Source: Prostheceraeus crozeri
Taxonomy: Eukaryota > Platyhelminthes > Polycladida > Euryleptidae
Direction: 5' to 3'
Assembly: GCA_907163375.1 (NCBI GenBank)
Contig: CAJQUW010005778.1
Span: forward strand, 62,001-126,000
DNA: 64,000 nucleotides
Program-made: the position numbers and the translations under genes
Shown: piece after piece, positions 53,764-62,325 of the stretch
How positions within the stretch are numbered: position 1 is the first letter of the stretch
Layout: each line of letters begins with the position of its first letter
The notes under the pieces: generated by a model
What the model was told of the DNA's origin: nothing
What the model saw: only the letters and a program-made list of their open reading frames with translations
The model's database searches: none

Positions 53764-55059
53764 TTAAGTTTCATCATATAATGTTTTATCAAAAGATAAT
53801 TTAAATTTTTTTTCACTAACTATTGATTCATCATCATCATCATAAATTGTTTCTTCATCATCATCATAAATTGTTTCTTCATCATCATAAATTACACTTT
53901 TTGGTATAGGATGCCCTTCCATGATAGGATACCATTCTCTTATTGGAATATCTAATTCTAAATTACATCTTTTATCTGATAATAATATAATAGAGAAAAA
54001 TATTGGTCTTTGATCTCTTTTGGAAAATTTAATAACACCACCATAATTTGAATCACTTTTAGTTTTAGTTAAAGATGATAAAATTTTAAATTGATTAGAT
54101 GTAAATCCTAATTTAAATTTTGTAGACCCGACACATAGTTGTCTAACAGTATCTTCAACTATGCCATCATTATTATTTTCAATTGTAAGAAAATGAAATT
54201 TAGATAAATTTTTATAATTACTAATATTTTTATAATCTTTTTTACCATTTACACCTTTTTCAGATGTTACAGAATCATCATTATTATCATAAGATTCTCT
54301 AAGATCGGGCAAAGCCCTAGAACCTTCAGTTCGTTTATTATGAATATGATTATGGTCATTGTTAATAGTATAAGGTGTAGTCCACATATAAATTTTCTCT
54401 TGTTGAGCTAAACCATTTATATAAGATTTTAATAAATTAATATTTAAGTTGGAATATAATCCTATATACGTATCATCATCATATCTTTGGGGCATTTCTA
54501 ATGTTTCTTGTTTATAAATTGTGTCTCTATAATAAACTTGACATAATAATTCTTCATTATGTTTTTTACTTTCAATATGAATATTGTATTGATTTTGATC
54601 ATCAACAAATAATCTTATTTTTTCTTTGGAAAAAGATTTTAATTTTTTAACTAATTCTTTAATATTGATATAATTGATAATTTTAGTTTCTATCCAATCA
54701 GTATTACTAATTGGTAACACTGCTCTAATAAATCCATAAACATTATTATGACCTATTATAACCATATTTTCTTTATTTAATTCAACATAAGCTACATCAT
54801 TATATTTACTTACAATCTCCATAAATTTAATAAATGGATCCCCCGGAAATAAACAATAATTAGTTTCTATAGAAGGTAAACCTTTAGTCTGTTCTCTAAA
54901 TATTTCGGCTTGTAATTGAAATAAAATATTAACATCTATACATGGATTATTATTATTATTATTATCAAAACATTTATTTTCAAATCCCGTTGATCTCGTC
55001 GAATAAGAAGAACAGGATGATGCGGGCGAATATAATTTTTTTAAATTTGGATTTTCCAT
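53764..55059 (-). CDS. Polinton protein of unknown function, possible sliding-clamp fold
   Basis: An intact frame of 431 codons starts after an A-rich leader (MENPNLKKLYSPASSCSSYS) and lies next to the polymerase on the same strand. Residues 70-200 show alternating strands and helices (FIKFMEIVSKYNDVAYVELN; IKELVKKLKSFSKEKIRLFV) and residues 290-370 another such set (STKFKLGFTSNQFKILSSLT; VIKFSKRDQRPIFFSIILLS). This layout resembles the two-fold repeat of PCNA-like clamps, with the P-x-x-F-x-I strand near the end. That is a guess from pattern, not a recognised match. A palindromic module adds TEGSRALPD in the middle, and the C-terminus has acidic tandem repeats (ETIYDDD). Confidence 0.5.
   Translation of the reverse strand: MENPNLKKLYSPASSCSSYSTRSTGFENKCFDNNNNNNPCIDVNILFQLQAEIFREQTKGLPSIETNYCLFPGDPFIKFMEIVSKYNDVAYVELNKENMVIIGHNNVYGFIRAVLPISNTDWIETKIINYINIKELVKKLKSFSKEKIRLFVDDQNQYNIHIESKKHNEELLCQVYYRDTIYKQETLEMPQRYDDDTYIGLYSNLNINLLKSYINGLAQQEKIYMWTTPYTINNDHNHIHNKRTEGSRALPDLRESYDNNDDSVTSEKGVNGKKDYKNISNYKNLSKFHFLTIENNNDGIVEDTVRQLCVGSTKFKLGFTSNQFKILSSLTKTKSDSNYGGVIKFSKRDQRPIFFSIILLSDKRCNLELDIPIREWYPIMEGHPIPKSVIYDDEETIYDDDEETIYDDDDESIVSEKKFKLSFDKTLYDET
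54304..54333. repeat. Double-hairpin palindrome inside the clamp-like gene
   Basis: CGGGCAAAGCCC plus GAACCTTCAGTTCG. The coding strand reads RTEGSRALPD, in frame, in a loop-like Asn/Asp-rich stretch. Confidence 0.85.
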
Positions 55060-55248
55060 TTTTTTATTTTTATTAGAAAAAATTTTATTTTTTATTTTTA
55101 TTAGAAAAAATTTTATTTTTATCAGAAAAAATTTTATTAGAAAAAATTTTATTTTTTATTTTTATTAGAAAAAATTTTATTTTTATTAGAAAAAATTTTA
55201 TTTTTTTATTTTTATTAGAAAAAATTTTATTTTTTTATTGTTTTAAAA
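55060..55248. promoter_or_regulatory. AT-rich bidirectional intergenic region with tandem TTTTATTAGAAAAAA
   Basis: Divergent genes flank it (minus-strand gene ending upstream at 55059, plus-strand gene from 55249). It holds about seven copies of TTTTATTAGAAAAAATTTTA, each close to palindromic. It is likely a shared promoter or a replication-related tract; the sequence alone does not decide. Confidence 0.55.
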
Positions 55249-55581
55249 ATGATGTTACCAAATGTTGGTGGAGGTGCATATATCCCGAATAATCGTGAAT
55301 TAGAAATAGAGATAGAAAATTATATTATGAAAACTGGAGACGTTTTATCTGGTCCATTGCATCTTTCTATTCTTCCACAACAAAATACAGAGTTAACAAA
55401 TAAACAATATGTTGATGCACAAATCAATGACTTAAAAGAAAAATATATAAACGATGTTTTGGTTCCACTGATGAATGAATTGAAGTTGCTTAAACTTAAT
55501 GACAAATCATTAAACGAAAAATTATTAAAACTTGATAAAAAGGATAGAGAGCTAGAAAGCAGATATAGCAAAACTTTTTAA
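55249..55581 (+). CDS. Fibre-like coiled-coil protein
   Basis: A frame of 110 codons starts in TTTTAAAAATG context. Residues 28-53 read KTGDVLSGPLHLSILPQQ, then ELTNKQYVDAQI. This matches the phage tail-fibre/collar signature K-TGD-x-x-SGPL-x-L ... (A)T-x-KQYVD followed by a coiled coil, which here runs from about residue 55 to the end. In phages this module precedes trimeric fibre shafts. I infer a trimeric, perhaps host-binding, virion surface protein. The next gene is also a coiled coil. Confidence 0.6.
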   Translation: MMLPNVGGGAYIPNNRELEIEIENYIMKTGDVLSGPLHLSILPQQNTELTNKQYVDAQINDLKEKYINDVLVPLMNELKLLKLNDKSLNEKLLKLDKKDRELESRYSKTF

Positions 55582-55665
55582 AAAGATTTCTGAACAATCA
55601 AAAATTTTAATATACTTTCTTTAAATTTAAAATCTGCTGTAATTAAAAATAAACATCAGATAAAA

Positions 55666-56139
55666 ATGTTAAAAGAACAATTAGAAGATGAAATAGAAAA
55701 ACTACCTGAAAGAATTAAAAAAAATTTAAAGCAGTTACAAACTACATTCCAAAAAAGTGTTGATGAATTGAGTTCTAAAATTACTCAACAAATGAAAAAG
55801 ATGAATAGAATAATAAATGAAGTAAACTCACTTAATCAAAAAGTTGATAAAATGAAAACTCTTAAAATCAATTTAGAAAATGAATTAAAGAAAAATTTAC
55901 AAGAAAACTCTAAAGAAAATAAAGAACAGTTAGATTCTGTTAAAAGACAATTAGATGTTCTTAAAATTAAGTTAAATGCACTAAAACGGTTTCCGTTGAA
56001 GATTAATCAGCAGAAAATGCAAGTTAATAGAAAAGAAATTAAAGTACATCACACGCTGCTTGACGCAATAGATAAAGTGCAACAGTCAATTAATAAAGTT
56101 ATCTCGAAGTTGTTGTCCATTCACAAACGTAAATCTTGA
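55666..56139 (+). CDS. Long coiled-coil protein, unknown
   Basis: A frame of 157 codons starting MLKEQLEDEIEKLPERIKKN. Nearly the whole length is heptad-like with Lys/Glu/Leu/Ile, ending in a basic tail (KLLSIHKRKS). It lies right after the fibre-like gene and may be its partner or a continuation of the fibre shaft as a separate protein. There is no family signature. Confidence 0.5.
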   Translation: MLKEQLEDEIEKLPERIKKNLKQLQTTFQKSVDELSSKITQQMKKMNRIINEVNSLNQKVDKMKTLKINLENELKKNLQENSKENKEQLDSVKRQLDVLKIKLNALKRFPLKINQQKMQVNRKEIKVHHTLLDAIDKVQQSINKVISKLLSIHKRKS

Positions 56140-56164
56140 TCGACGAAGTCTTGGGTTTCTAACC

Positions 56165-56217
56165 TATCGGAGCGAAGCTCCTCGAGGCTTTAGCCGATCG
56201 GACCAAAGGTCCTCAGG
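56165..56217. repeat. Palindromic modules, intergenic
   Basis: GGAGCGAAGCTCC, GGCTTTAGCC and GGACCAAAGGTCC in series: three mini-hairpins, between the coiled-coil gene and the next gene. Confidence 0.88.
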
Positions 56218-56272
56218 TTACTAACCAATCGTAAATATTTTTTTCTCAAAAGTCAAATTTAATCCTAAAAAA

Positions 56273-56788
56273 TGCCTATAATTTATAAACACAATCTTAA
56301 ACATTTTGCATCAAATAATAAAATTGCTCATGAACCATCTCAGAAACCTGTTGTACCATTATGATAGTGTAGAAACAGTCGGAACACAAAAGTTCCTAGG
56401 CACCGCAGGTGTCGTCCAAAAAGAAGGGGCTGGCATCTTTTCTGGTATTGGAAGTATCGTTAACTTAATTAAAAATAATAAAGATTTGATTACATCTGCT
56501 GCAAAAGGAGCAGCTGCTCTAGGTAGTACAGCTAGTGCAATATCAAATGCTGTTAAGTCTCAAAACGAATTAAAACAACTAGAAGCTATTCGTAAACTTA
56601 GGAATGATTCTGAAGAACTAAAAAATTTAAAAAAACTTTCAGATGAAACAAAAAATAAAATTGCTAACATAGCTGTGGGGGGTGAAACCTTGAGGAGCGG
56701 AGCTCCGTCTAATAGTAAACATAATGAAAATAAAAATAATAAAAAAACAATTGAAGAAATAAGAGGTAATGGGCTAGCAAAATTCTAA
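56273..56788 (+). pseudogene. Small hydrophobic virion-type protein region
   Basis: The region begins MPIIYKHNLKHF after a TAAAAAATG box. It contains a processing-site-like stretch, a hydrophobic Gly-rich segment (GAGIFSGIGSIVNLI) and an Ala/Gly-rich helix (AAKGAAALGSTASAISNAV). Related small Polinton and adenovirus core proteins are cleaved by the viral protease and act in capsid maturation or membrane disruption. A short palindromic module (56689-56709) reads LRSGAPS within it. The region is interrupted. The assignment is by composition and position before the capsid gene. Confidence 0.5.
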
Positions 56789-56884
56789 AATTATATTTTA
56801 GTAAAATTATTTAAGTAAAATTTTTTTAGTAAAATTTTTTTCTGTCTGTGAGAAAAACAAAAAGTCAAATTATTTTTTATAAAA

Positions 56885-58140
56885 ATGTCTTCGCTTATCG
56901 AAAATAAATTTAGATTAGACGATCCTCCGTTCGTCAGTTATAATCAAAAAAAGAATGACTACATAAGAATTGCTATGAATCCCGGATCTTCCAGTAGAGT
57001 AAATACTGGAGGAGATTTAATTTTTGAAGTTGATAATCAGCAGAGTTATTTATATCTACCTGATTCATTTTTACACTGTGAATATTCTTTGTATAGTGAT
57101 GCCAATTTTACAACACCATTACCAGAAACCGATAATATTGCACTAGAGAATAATTTCTTTCCAAGATTATTTACACAAATGCGGTTAGATGTTGCAACTC
57201 AAAATATAGAAACAATAAGTGATTCTCCAGGTGTAATTGATACAATGCTTAGATTTGTAACAATTGGTGAAAATAATAAAAAGTATGAAATCGAAGGTTG
57301 GTTTCCTGATACTAATGATGGTATAATTGTTGATGATTTAACTCACGCTGGAGCAGATGCAGCAGGAATTGCGAAAGATGTAGAAAATATTGCAAAACAT
57401 TTAAATAAAACAAATAATGAAGCATATAAAGAAAGACGTGAATTTAACAAAAAAAGTAAACAGACAGTAAATTGGTCATTGTCTCCATTATTCGGATATT
57501 TAGATTATGATAAAATATCATATCAATTAAAATTTAAATTAATAATTCATCGTACAGCAAATAATGAATTAATCTTTTTGGTAAGACTGGGAAAAAAGCA
57601 TATTTAAAAATTGATAGACTTGAATGGTGGATTAAGCATATTACTCCTAGTTTAGAGGTTGAAACAGCTATTGCAAAAAGATTAAATACTAACAAACCAA
57701 TTCCAGTAAATTTTCTAAAGCGTACTGCTAGTTCAGTAACTTTTTCCGAACAAAGATTTAACTGGCATTTTACTAGAACTGCGAATACACCAAGATATTT
57801 ATTACTAACATTTCAAAGAAATAATTCTCCAAGTTTTGATAAGAACAACAATATTTTTCATATTAATACAATTCGAAGTTTACAAGTTTCATTAAATCAA
57901 ACCCGATATCCAATTGATCCATTAAGATTCGATGATACCAATAATCAATTTATGGAAGGATATGATTGTTATCGAAATCTTTGTACAGAATTTGGAGTTG
58001 AACCACAATTAACTCCTGGAGATTGGAGACATTTATATCCTGTTTTCTGTTTCGATTTAAGTGCACAATCTGAAGATATTATTAAAAATGGTTGTGATGT
58101 AACAATTAATATTGAAAGAAAGAATCCACCACATCATTGA
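56885..58140 (+). pseudogene. Polinton major capsid protein region
   Basis: The region starts MSSLIENKFRLDDPPFVSYN in a TTTTTTATAAAAATG context. Early blocks YLYLPDSFLHCEYSLY and LENNFFPRLFTQMRLDVATQ, followed by NIETISDSPGVIDTML, are typical of the double-jelly-roll major capsid proteins of Polintons and adintoviruses. A later block TRYPIDPLRF-type and the closing strand YPVFCFDLSAQSEDI fit the second jelly roll. It forms the hexagonal capsomers. The region is interrupted. Confidence 0.88.
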
Positions 58141-58435
58141 TGGCTTATGTTTATTGCTAGAAGATGTAAAATATTCTATTGAAATTCTTAATGGAAAGAT
58201 GGTAAGGATAGGCTAAAGCCAGAGGAGCTTCGCTCTGATAAGTTAATTAAAATTTTTTCATAACTAGAATAGATTAAAAATTCTTAACTTAAAAATTTTT
58301 CATAACTAGAATAGATTAAAAATTTTGGTAACTTAAAAGGTAACTAGAATAAATTAAAATTTTTTGGTAACTTGAAATTTTTTCATAACTAGAATAGATT
58401 TAAATTTTTGATAACTTAAAATTTTTTTATTAAAA
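58141..58435. repeat. Spacer with palindromic module and AACTAGAATAGATTAAAAATT repeats
   Basis: A GGCTAAAGCC/GGAGCTTCGCTC module lies at 58210-58240. After it, four to five imperfect copies of CATAACTAGAATAGATTAAA, separated by ACTTAAAA words, fill 58258-58415, ending in the TTTTTTTATTAAAAATG box of the next gene. Confidence 0.8.
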
Positions 58436-58921
58436 ATGTCGCAAGCGAAAAGTAATATTAATAATAAAACTGTTGAATTAAAATTACGTAATATTGTTGA
58501 CAAAAATACCCCTAAAACTATTACTATTAATAAAAAAAAGTATTACATAAGTAAACCAATGATAGAGAATATTCAATTACAAGAAGAAAAGAATGGCGGG
58601 ATTCTCCCATTAATTCCACTAATAATAGGTGGCATAGCTGCAGCAGGAAGTGTTGCAGGTGGGACAGCTGGTATTGTCCAAGCAGTAAATAAAAATAAAT
58701 CAGAGAAAGCAGCATTAGAAGAACAAAAACGACATAATAGAGAGTTAGAGAAAGTTGCTAGGGGTGAAGGAGTAGTAGATAATTTTATTAGTAAATTAAA
58801 ATTAGTTGATGAAGGAAAACGAGTTCTTAAAAATATTCTCCACAATGTTGATGATTTAATTGAAATTAAAGAAACTAAAGATGGTTCTGGAATATATCTA
58901 AGTCCTAGTATGATTCGGTAA
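58436..58921 (+). CDS. Small virion-type protein with Gly/Ala-rich hydrophobic core
   Basis: A frame of 161 codons starting MSQAKSNINNKTVELKLRNI. Residues 55-85 form a strongly hydrophobic Gly/Ala segment after a possible GG cleavage site (KNGGILPLIPLIIGGIAAAG). A charged coil and a C-terminal part (GSGIYLSPSMIR) follow. The GG-x-(L/P)-rich pattern resembles adenovirus pX/pVI-like peptides found in Polintons and adintoviruses, matured by the adenain-like protease. It looks uninterrupted. Confidence 0.62.
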   Translation: MSQAKSNINNKTVELKLRNIVDKNTPKTITINKKKYYISKPMIENIQLQEEKNGGILPLIPLIIGGIAAAGSVAGGTAGIVQAVNKNKSEKAALEEQKRHNRELEKVARGEGVVDNFISKLKLVDEGKRVLKNILHNVDDLIEIKETKDGSGIYLSPSMIR

Positions 58922-58923
58922 TA

Positions 58924-58950
58924 ACCTCAGGACCTTTGGTCCATAAGGTA
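58924..58950. repeat. Palindromic module, intergenic
   Basis: CCTCAGGACCTTTGGTCC-type mini-hairpin directly after the stop of the preceding gene. Confidence 0.7.
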
Positions 58951-58973
58951 AAACATTTATTTTATCTTTTAAA

Positions 58974-59465
58974 ATGAATTCTACAAATTCCGAAAATTTA
59001 ACTAAATTAAAAATTTCTAATTTAGATTTATTGAATTATCTATTAAACAAAAATAAAAACTCACATTGTCAGGATATTGGAGGTGACAAGAACAAAGTTC
59101 CATACCACTTCGGTGGTGATATACAAAAAACATTAGAAAACTTTCCTGGATTTATTTGGAGTAAATATTCGAAAGAAAAACATCTTCCTGGTCATTCATA
59201 TACTGGTCCAGGAACTCGATTAGATATAAGACTAGATGAGAATAATAATCCGAAACCAGGTGAAGAACCAATAAATAGAGTAGATGCCGCAGCTTACAGG
59301 CATGATTAAGCTTATCGAAATCATGATCTAAGTTCTCGACATGCAGCTGATAAGAAGATGATTCAAGAATTAGATAGTATTCAGAATCCTACATTTAGAG
59401 AAAAAATTGAAAGAATGTTTGTTAAAAAAGCTTTACAAGCTAAATATTATTCGGTCAGGGTTTAA
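58974..59465 (+). pseudogene. PLA2-like domain region
   Basis: The region starts MNSTNSENLTKLKISNLDLL after TTTTAAA. It contains HLPGHSYTGPGTRLDIRLDE, the calcium-loop pattern (Y-x-GPG-x-x-LD) of viral phospholipase A2 domains, then EPINRVDAAAYRHD, the catalytic His-Asp pair context (D-x-AA-x-x-HD), and a helix with AADKKMIQELDSI. Parvovirus VP1 uses such a domain to breach the endosome, and PLA2-like domains are also known in some Polinton-type elements. The region is interrupted, so I treat it as a fossil. Confidence 0.72.
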
Positions 59466-60278
59466 ATGAAAATCATAATTTAGACGTTTATGCGTCTGAA
59501 ATCCACAAGGAATATAGAAGACCTAAATATTTATTGAAAGTAAAAGTATTTAATAAAGATGATATTTGGAGTGCTGATCTTATTCATATGCCGAATGAAA
59601 GGGACTACAAATACGCATTGACCGTTATAGATTTATATACACGATACGCTTGGGTAAAGCCTTTAAAAAATAAAAGTGGTCTATCAGTTAAATATGCGTT
59701 TGAAGGAATCTTTAAAGAAAGTAATAGAAAGCCAAGGAAATTGTTTGTTGATAAAGGATCGGAATTTTATAACCGAAACGTTCAGCCACTATTTGAAATT
59801 GGTTTATTCAACTGAAAATGCAGGAAAAGCTGTAGTGATAGAAAGATTCAATCGGACGTTAAAAAATAAATTATTCAAGAAATTTACTCAGCAAGGAAAT
59901 CAGAAATGGTTGAAGATATTACCAGGAGTTGTAGAAGAGTACAATAATAAAGTTCATTCTGGTATTGAAGAAACCCCAAAGAATGCTTCTGACGACCCTG
60001 ATTTGATACGAAAGAAAATATTCGAGAATAATAATTTGAATGAGAGTAATCCGAATTTGCAGAAACTTAAGCCGAAATTTAAAATTGGAGATAGAGTTAG
60101 AATATTTAAATATAAGAATAAATTTGAAAAAGGCTTTGTTGGCTATTGGACTAAAGAAATATTTGAAGTTTCTAAAATAAATCAAAGTTATCCGATTACT
60201 TATGAAATTAAAGATTTAGATAATGAGGATATCAGAGGTCGTTTTTATCAAAATGAATTACAGAAAACAGAGCTTTAA
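59466..60278 (+). pseudogene. Polinton rve-type integrase region
   Basis: The catalytic core shows DIWSADLIHMPNERDYKYAL with the first Asp, YTRYAWVKPLKNKSG, LFVDKGSEFYN with the second Asp, and VIERFNRTLKNKLFKKF with the Glu. The C-terminal part has KFKIGDRVRIFKYK and GYWTKEIFEV, the SH3/chromo-like tail of retroviral-type and Polinton integrases. It carries out the insertion that leaves 6-bp duplications. The region is interrupted. Confidence 0.88.
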
Positions 60279-60456
60279 CCTTTAGGTGGCGCTTTAGCTA
60301 GCTTCGCTTGAGTTATAGATTGTTTAACTCTAACATAATATCTAGAAATGATACTCTTTTTGTAATTTGTACAAAACGTATAAACATAATTGTCCACAAT
60401 AAGTAGTTCCCGGTTTTTGAATTTGAAACGTATTATAAATTCCATTGCCCAAGTAT
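60279..60456. other. Spacer between convergent integrase and protease genes
   Basis: It contains a GCTTTAGCTAGCTTCGC mini-palindrome near 60290-60308, otherwise nothing. Confidence 0.5.
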
Positions 60457-60774
60457 TTATGTTACTTCATTCGTAGGTGGAAGTCCGTATGAGTCAAAAT
60501 AATAATTTGAACAGTTTATATTTCTTTGTCCTGCTGACCAATGTACGCCTTTTTCATCTGACGTATGGAGATTGGTTACGAAATTTACAGTTATTGATGG
60601 AACTTTGTTCCGGGAACTGAAGGTTCCTGTTGGCTTATTTTTTAGGAATTGTAATTCGTCTCTCATTAGAACATGAAAATTCTTTATTCCTAATTCATTT
60701 GCGATTTTCTTTAGGTCGTAATTTGTCGTAGTTTGCGTTCCATATAATTTAAAAAACTTATTTATGTTGCTCAT
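60457..60774 (-). pseudogene. Adenain-like cysteine protease region
   Basis: The minus strand starts MSNINKFFKLYGTQTTTNYD in a TATAAAATG context and contains EKGVHWSAGQ, the His block of adenovirus-type proteases, and YYFDSYGLPPTNEV, the Asp block with the family's D-S-x-G-x-x-P pattern. In Polintons this enzyme matures the capsid proteins. Only about half the usual length is represented, so I count the gene as not whole. Confidence 0.78.
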
Positions 60775-60891
60775 TTTATAATAAAAAAATTTCTTAAGGG
60801 ACCCCTAGAAGACAGAAGGGAGGGGGTAGCAGAACTACGATCATATGATATTGAAGGATATATTCTTGCTGTTTCTTCCACTTTTAAAGAA

Positions 60892-61365
60892 ATATTTTTA
60901 GACACATGATATATTTTAAAAACCTGAAAGATGGATAAAATTCATGAATTTGAAATTCTCAACTTTTATGATTTTTGGTGTCCTGGAACGGTCATGATTT
61001 AAGCAATGAAAATCGAACCGAAGGTTCTAGGGCTTCGCCCGATTGTAATTCTCAAATTTTGAGATTTTGAAAAATTTGAAAATTGGGTATTTTTAAAAAC
61101 GCCCAAATCGGAGCGAAGCTCCTCTGGCTTTAGCCGATTTATGAATTTAGGTCTTCATAACCTGAAAAAGGGTTCAAATTCATGAATTTATGTCGTTTTT
61201 AAAAATACCATTTTTTGAAAAAATGGTACTTTTTGAATGGACTAAATTCATGTATTTAGGTCTTAAAAACCTGAAAAAGGGTTCAAATTCATGAATTTAT
61301 GTCGTTTTTAAGATACCAATTTTTTTGCTTTTATGGTGTCCTGGAACGGTCTTTTACCCATTACT
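60892..61365 (-). repeat. Polinton right terminal inverted repeat
   Basis: Reverse complement of 43044-43616 minus an internal duplication of about 100 bp. It ends CCCATTACT exactly at the start of the assembly gap. It carries the same two double-hairpin palindromes (61009-61045 and 61106-61139). Confidence 0.92.
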
Positions 61366-61465
61366 NNNNNNNNNNNNNNNNNNNNNNNNNNNNNNNNNNN
61401 NNNNNNNNNNNNNNNNNNNNNNNNNNNNNNNNNNNNNNNNNNNNNNNNNNNNNNNNNNNNNNNNN
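61366..61465. other. Assembly gap of 100 N
   Basis: A run of exactly 100 N, a conventional placeholder of unknown true length. It separates the right end of Polinton copy 1 from the left end of copy 2. Short open frames spanning it are artefacts. Confidence 0.98.
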
Positions 61466-62325
61466 TAATGGGTAAAAGACCGTTCCAGGACACCATAAAA
61501 TCAAAAAAATTGGTATCTTTAAAAACGACATAAATTCATGAATTTGAACCCTTTTTCAGGTTTTTAAGACCTAAATACATGAATTTAGTCCATTCAAAAA
61601 GTACCATTTTTTCAAAAAATGACATTTTTAAAAACGACATAAATTCATGAATTTGAACCCTTTTTCAGGTTATGAAGACCTAAATTCATAAATCGGCTAA
61701 AGCCAGAGGAGCTTCGCTCCGATTTGGGCGTTTTTAAAAATACCCAATTTTCAAATTTTTCAAAATCTCAAATTTGAGAATTACAATCGGGCGAAGCCCT
61801 AGAACCTTCGGTTCGATTTTCATTGCTTAAATCATGACCGTTCAAGGACACCGAAAAAATCATAAAAGTTAAGAATCTCAAATTTGTGATTATGACATTT
61901 TTCATTGCTTAAATCATGACCGTTCCAGGTCATGTAAAACCGGACACCGAAAATCATAAAAGTTGAGAATTTCAAATTCATGAATTTTATCCATCTTTCA
62001 GGTTTTTAAAATATATCATGTGTCTAAAAATATTTGAAGGAATTGACATATTCTTAACAATAAGTTTAGGTACTTTTACAATTGTCATTCAAGGGTAGAG
62101 AACATCTGCTTCCCGCATTTATGAATAAAATGCATTTCAGTGTAAGGAGCTGTGTCCTCCAACTCAAACATTTGAAAGGAAACAATGTATGAAAGAACAA
62201 ACAGCTGCTACACCCACTTATTCATTTGTAAAGACGTGGCATATAATTGCAGCATGTAGGAAGTAAGACTTCATTTACAATTCCATTAATCATAACTAGT
62301 GACTGTTTTCTTTCCTTATTGCAAA

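Larger units (their letters stand above)
43044..61365 (+). mobile_element. Polinton/Maverick, copy 1
   Basis: The element is 18.3 kb and bounded by terminal inverted repeats whose outermost bases are AGTAATGGGTAAAAGACC, the AGT start usual for Polintons. It encodes the diagnostic set: protein-primed family B DNA polymerase, rve integrase, FtsK/HerA-type packaging ATPase, adenain-like protease, double-jelly-roll major capsid and minor capsid proteins, plus accessory genes. The expected 6-bp target duplication on the left would be CACTCA (43038-43043). The right flank is lost in an assembly gap. The parts list looks whole, but it is a fossil with roughly ten interruptions spread over replication and structural genes. 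Near-identity of the TIRs and of a second copy (61.5 kb onward) points to a recent burst. GC is very low except in the scattered palindromes. Confidence 0.96.

Noticed and set aside
43272-61139. Scattered GGGCGAAGCCC palindromes as a CRISPR array
   Set aside because: Spacing is irregular, the units differ, there are no uniform spacers and no cas genes, and the sequence is eukaryotic.
61308-61533. Open frames on both strands that cross the N run
   Set aside because: They consist of TIR sequence joined through unknown bases and have no meaning as genes.
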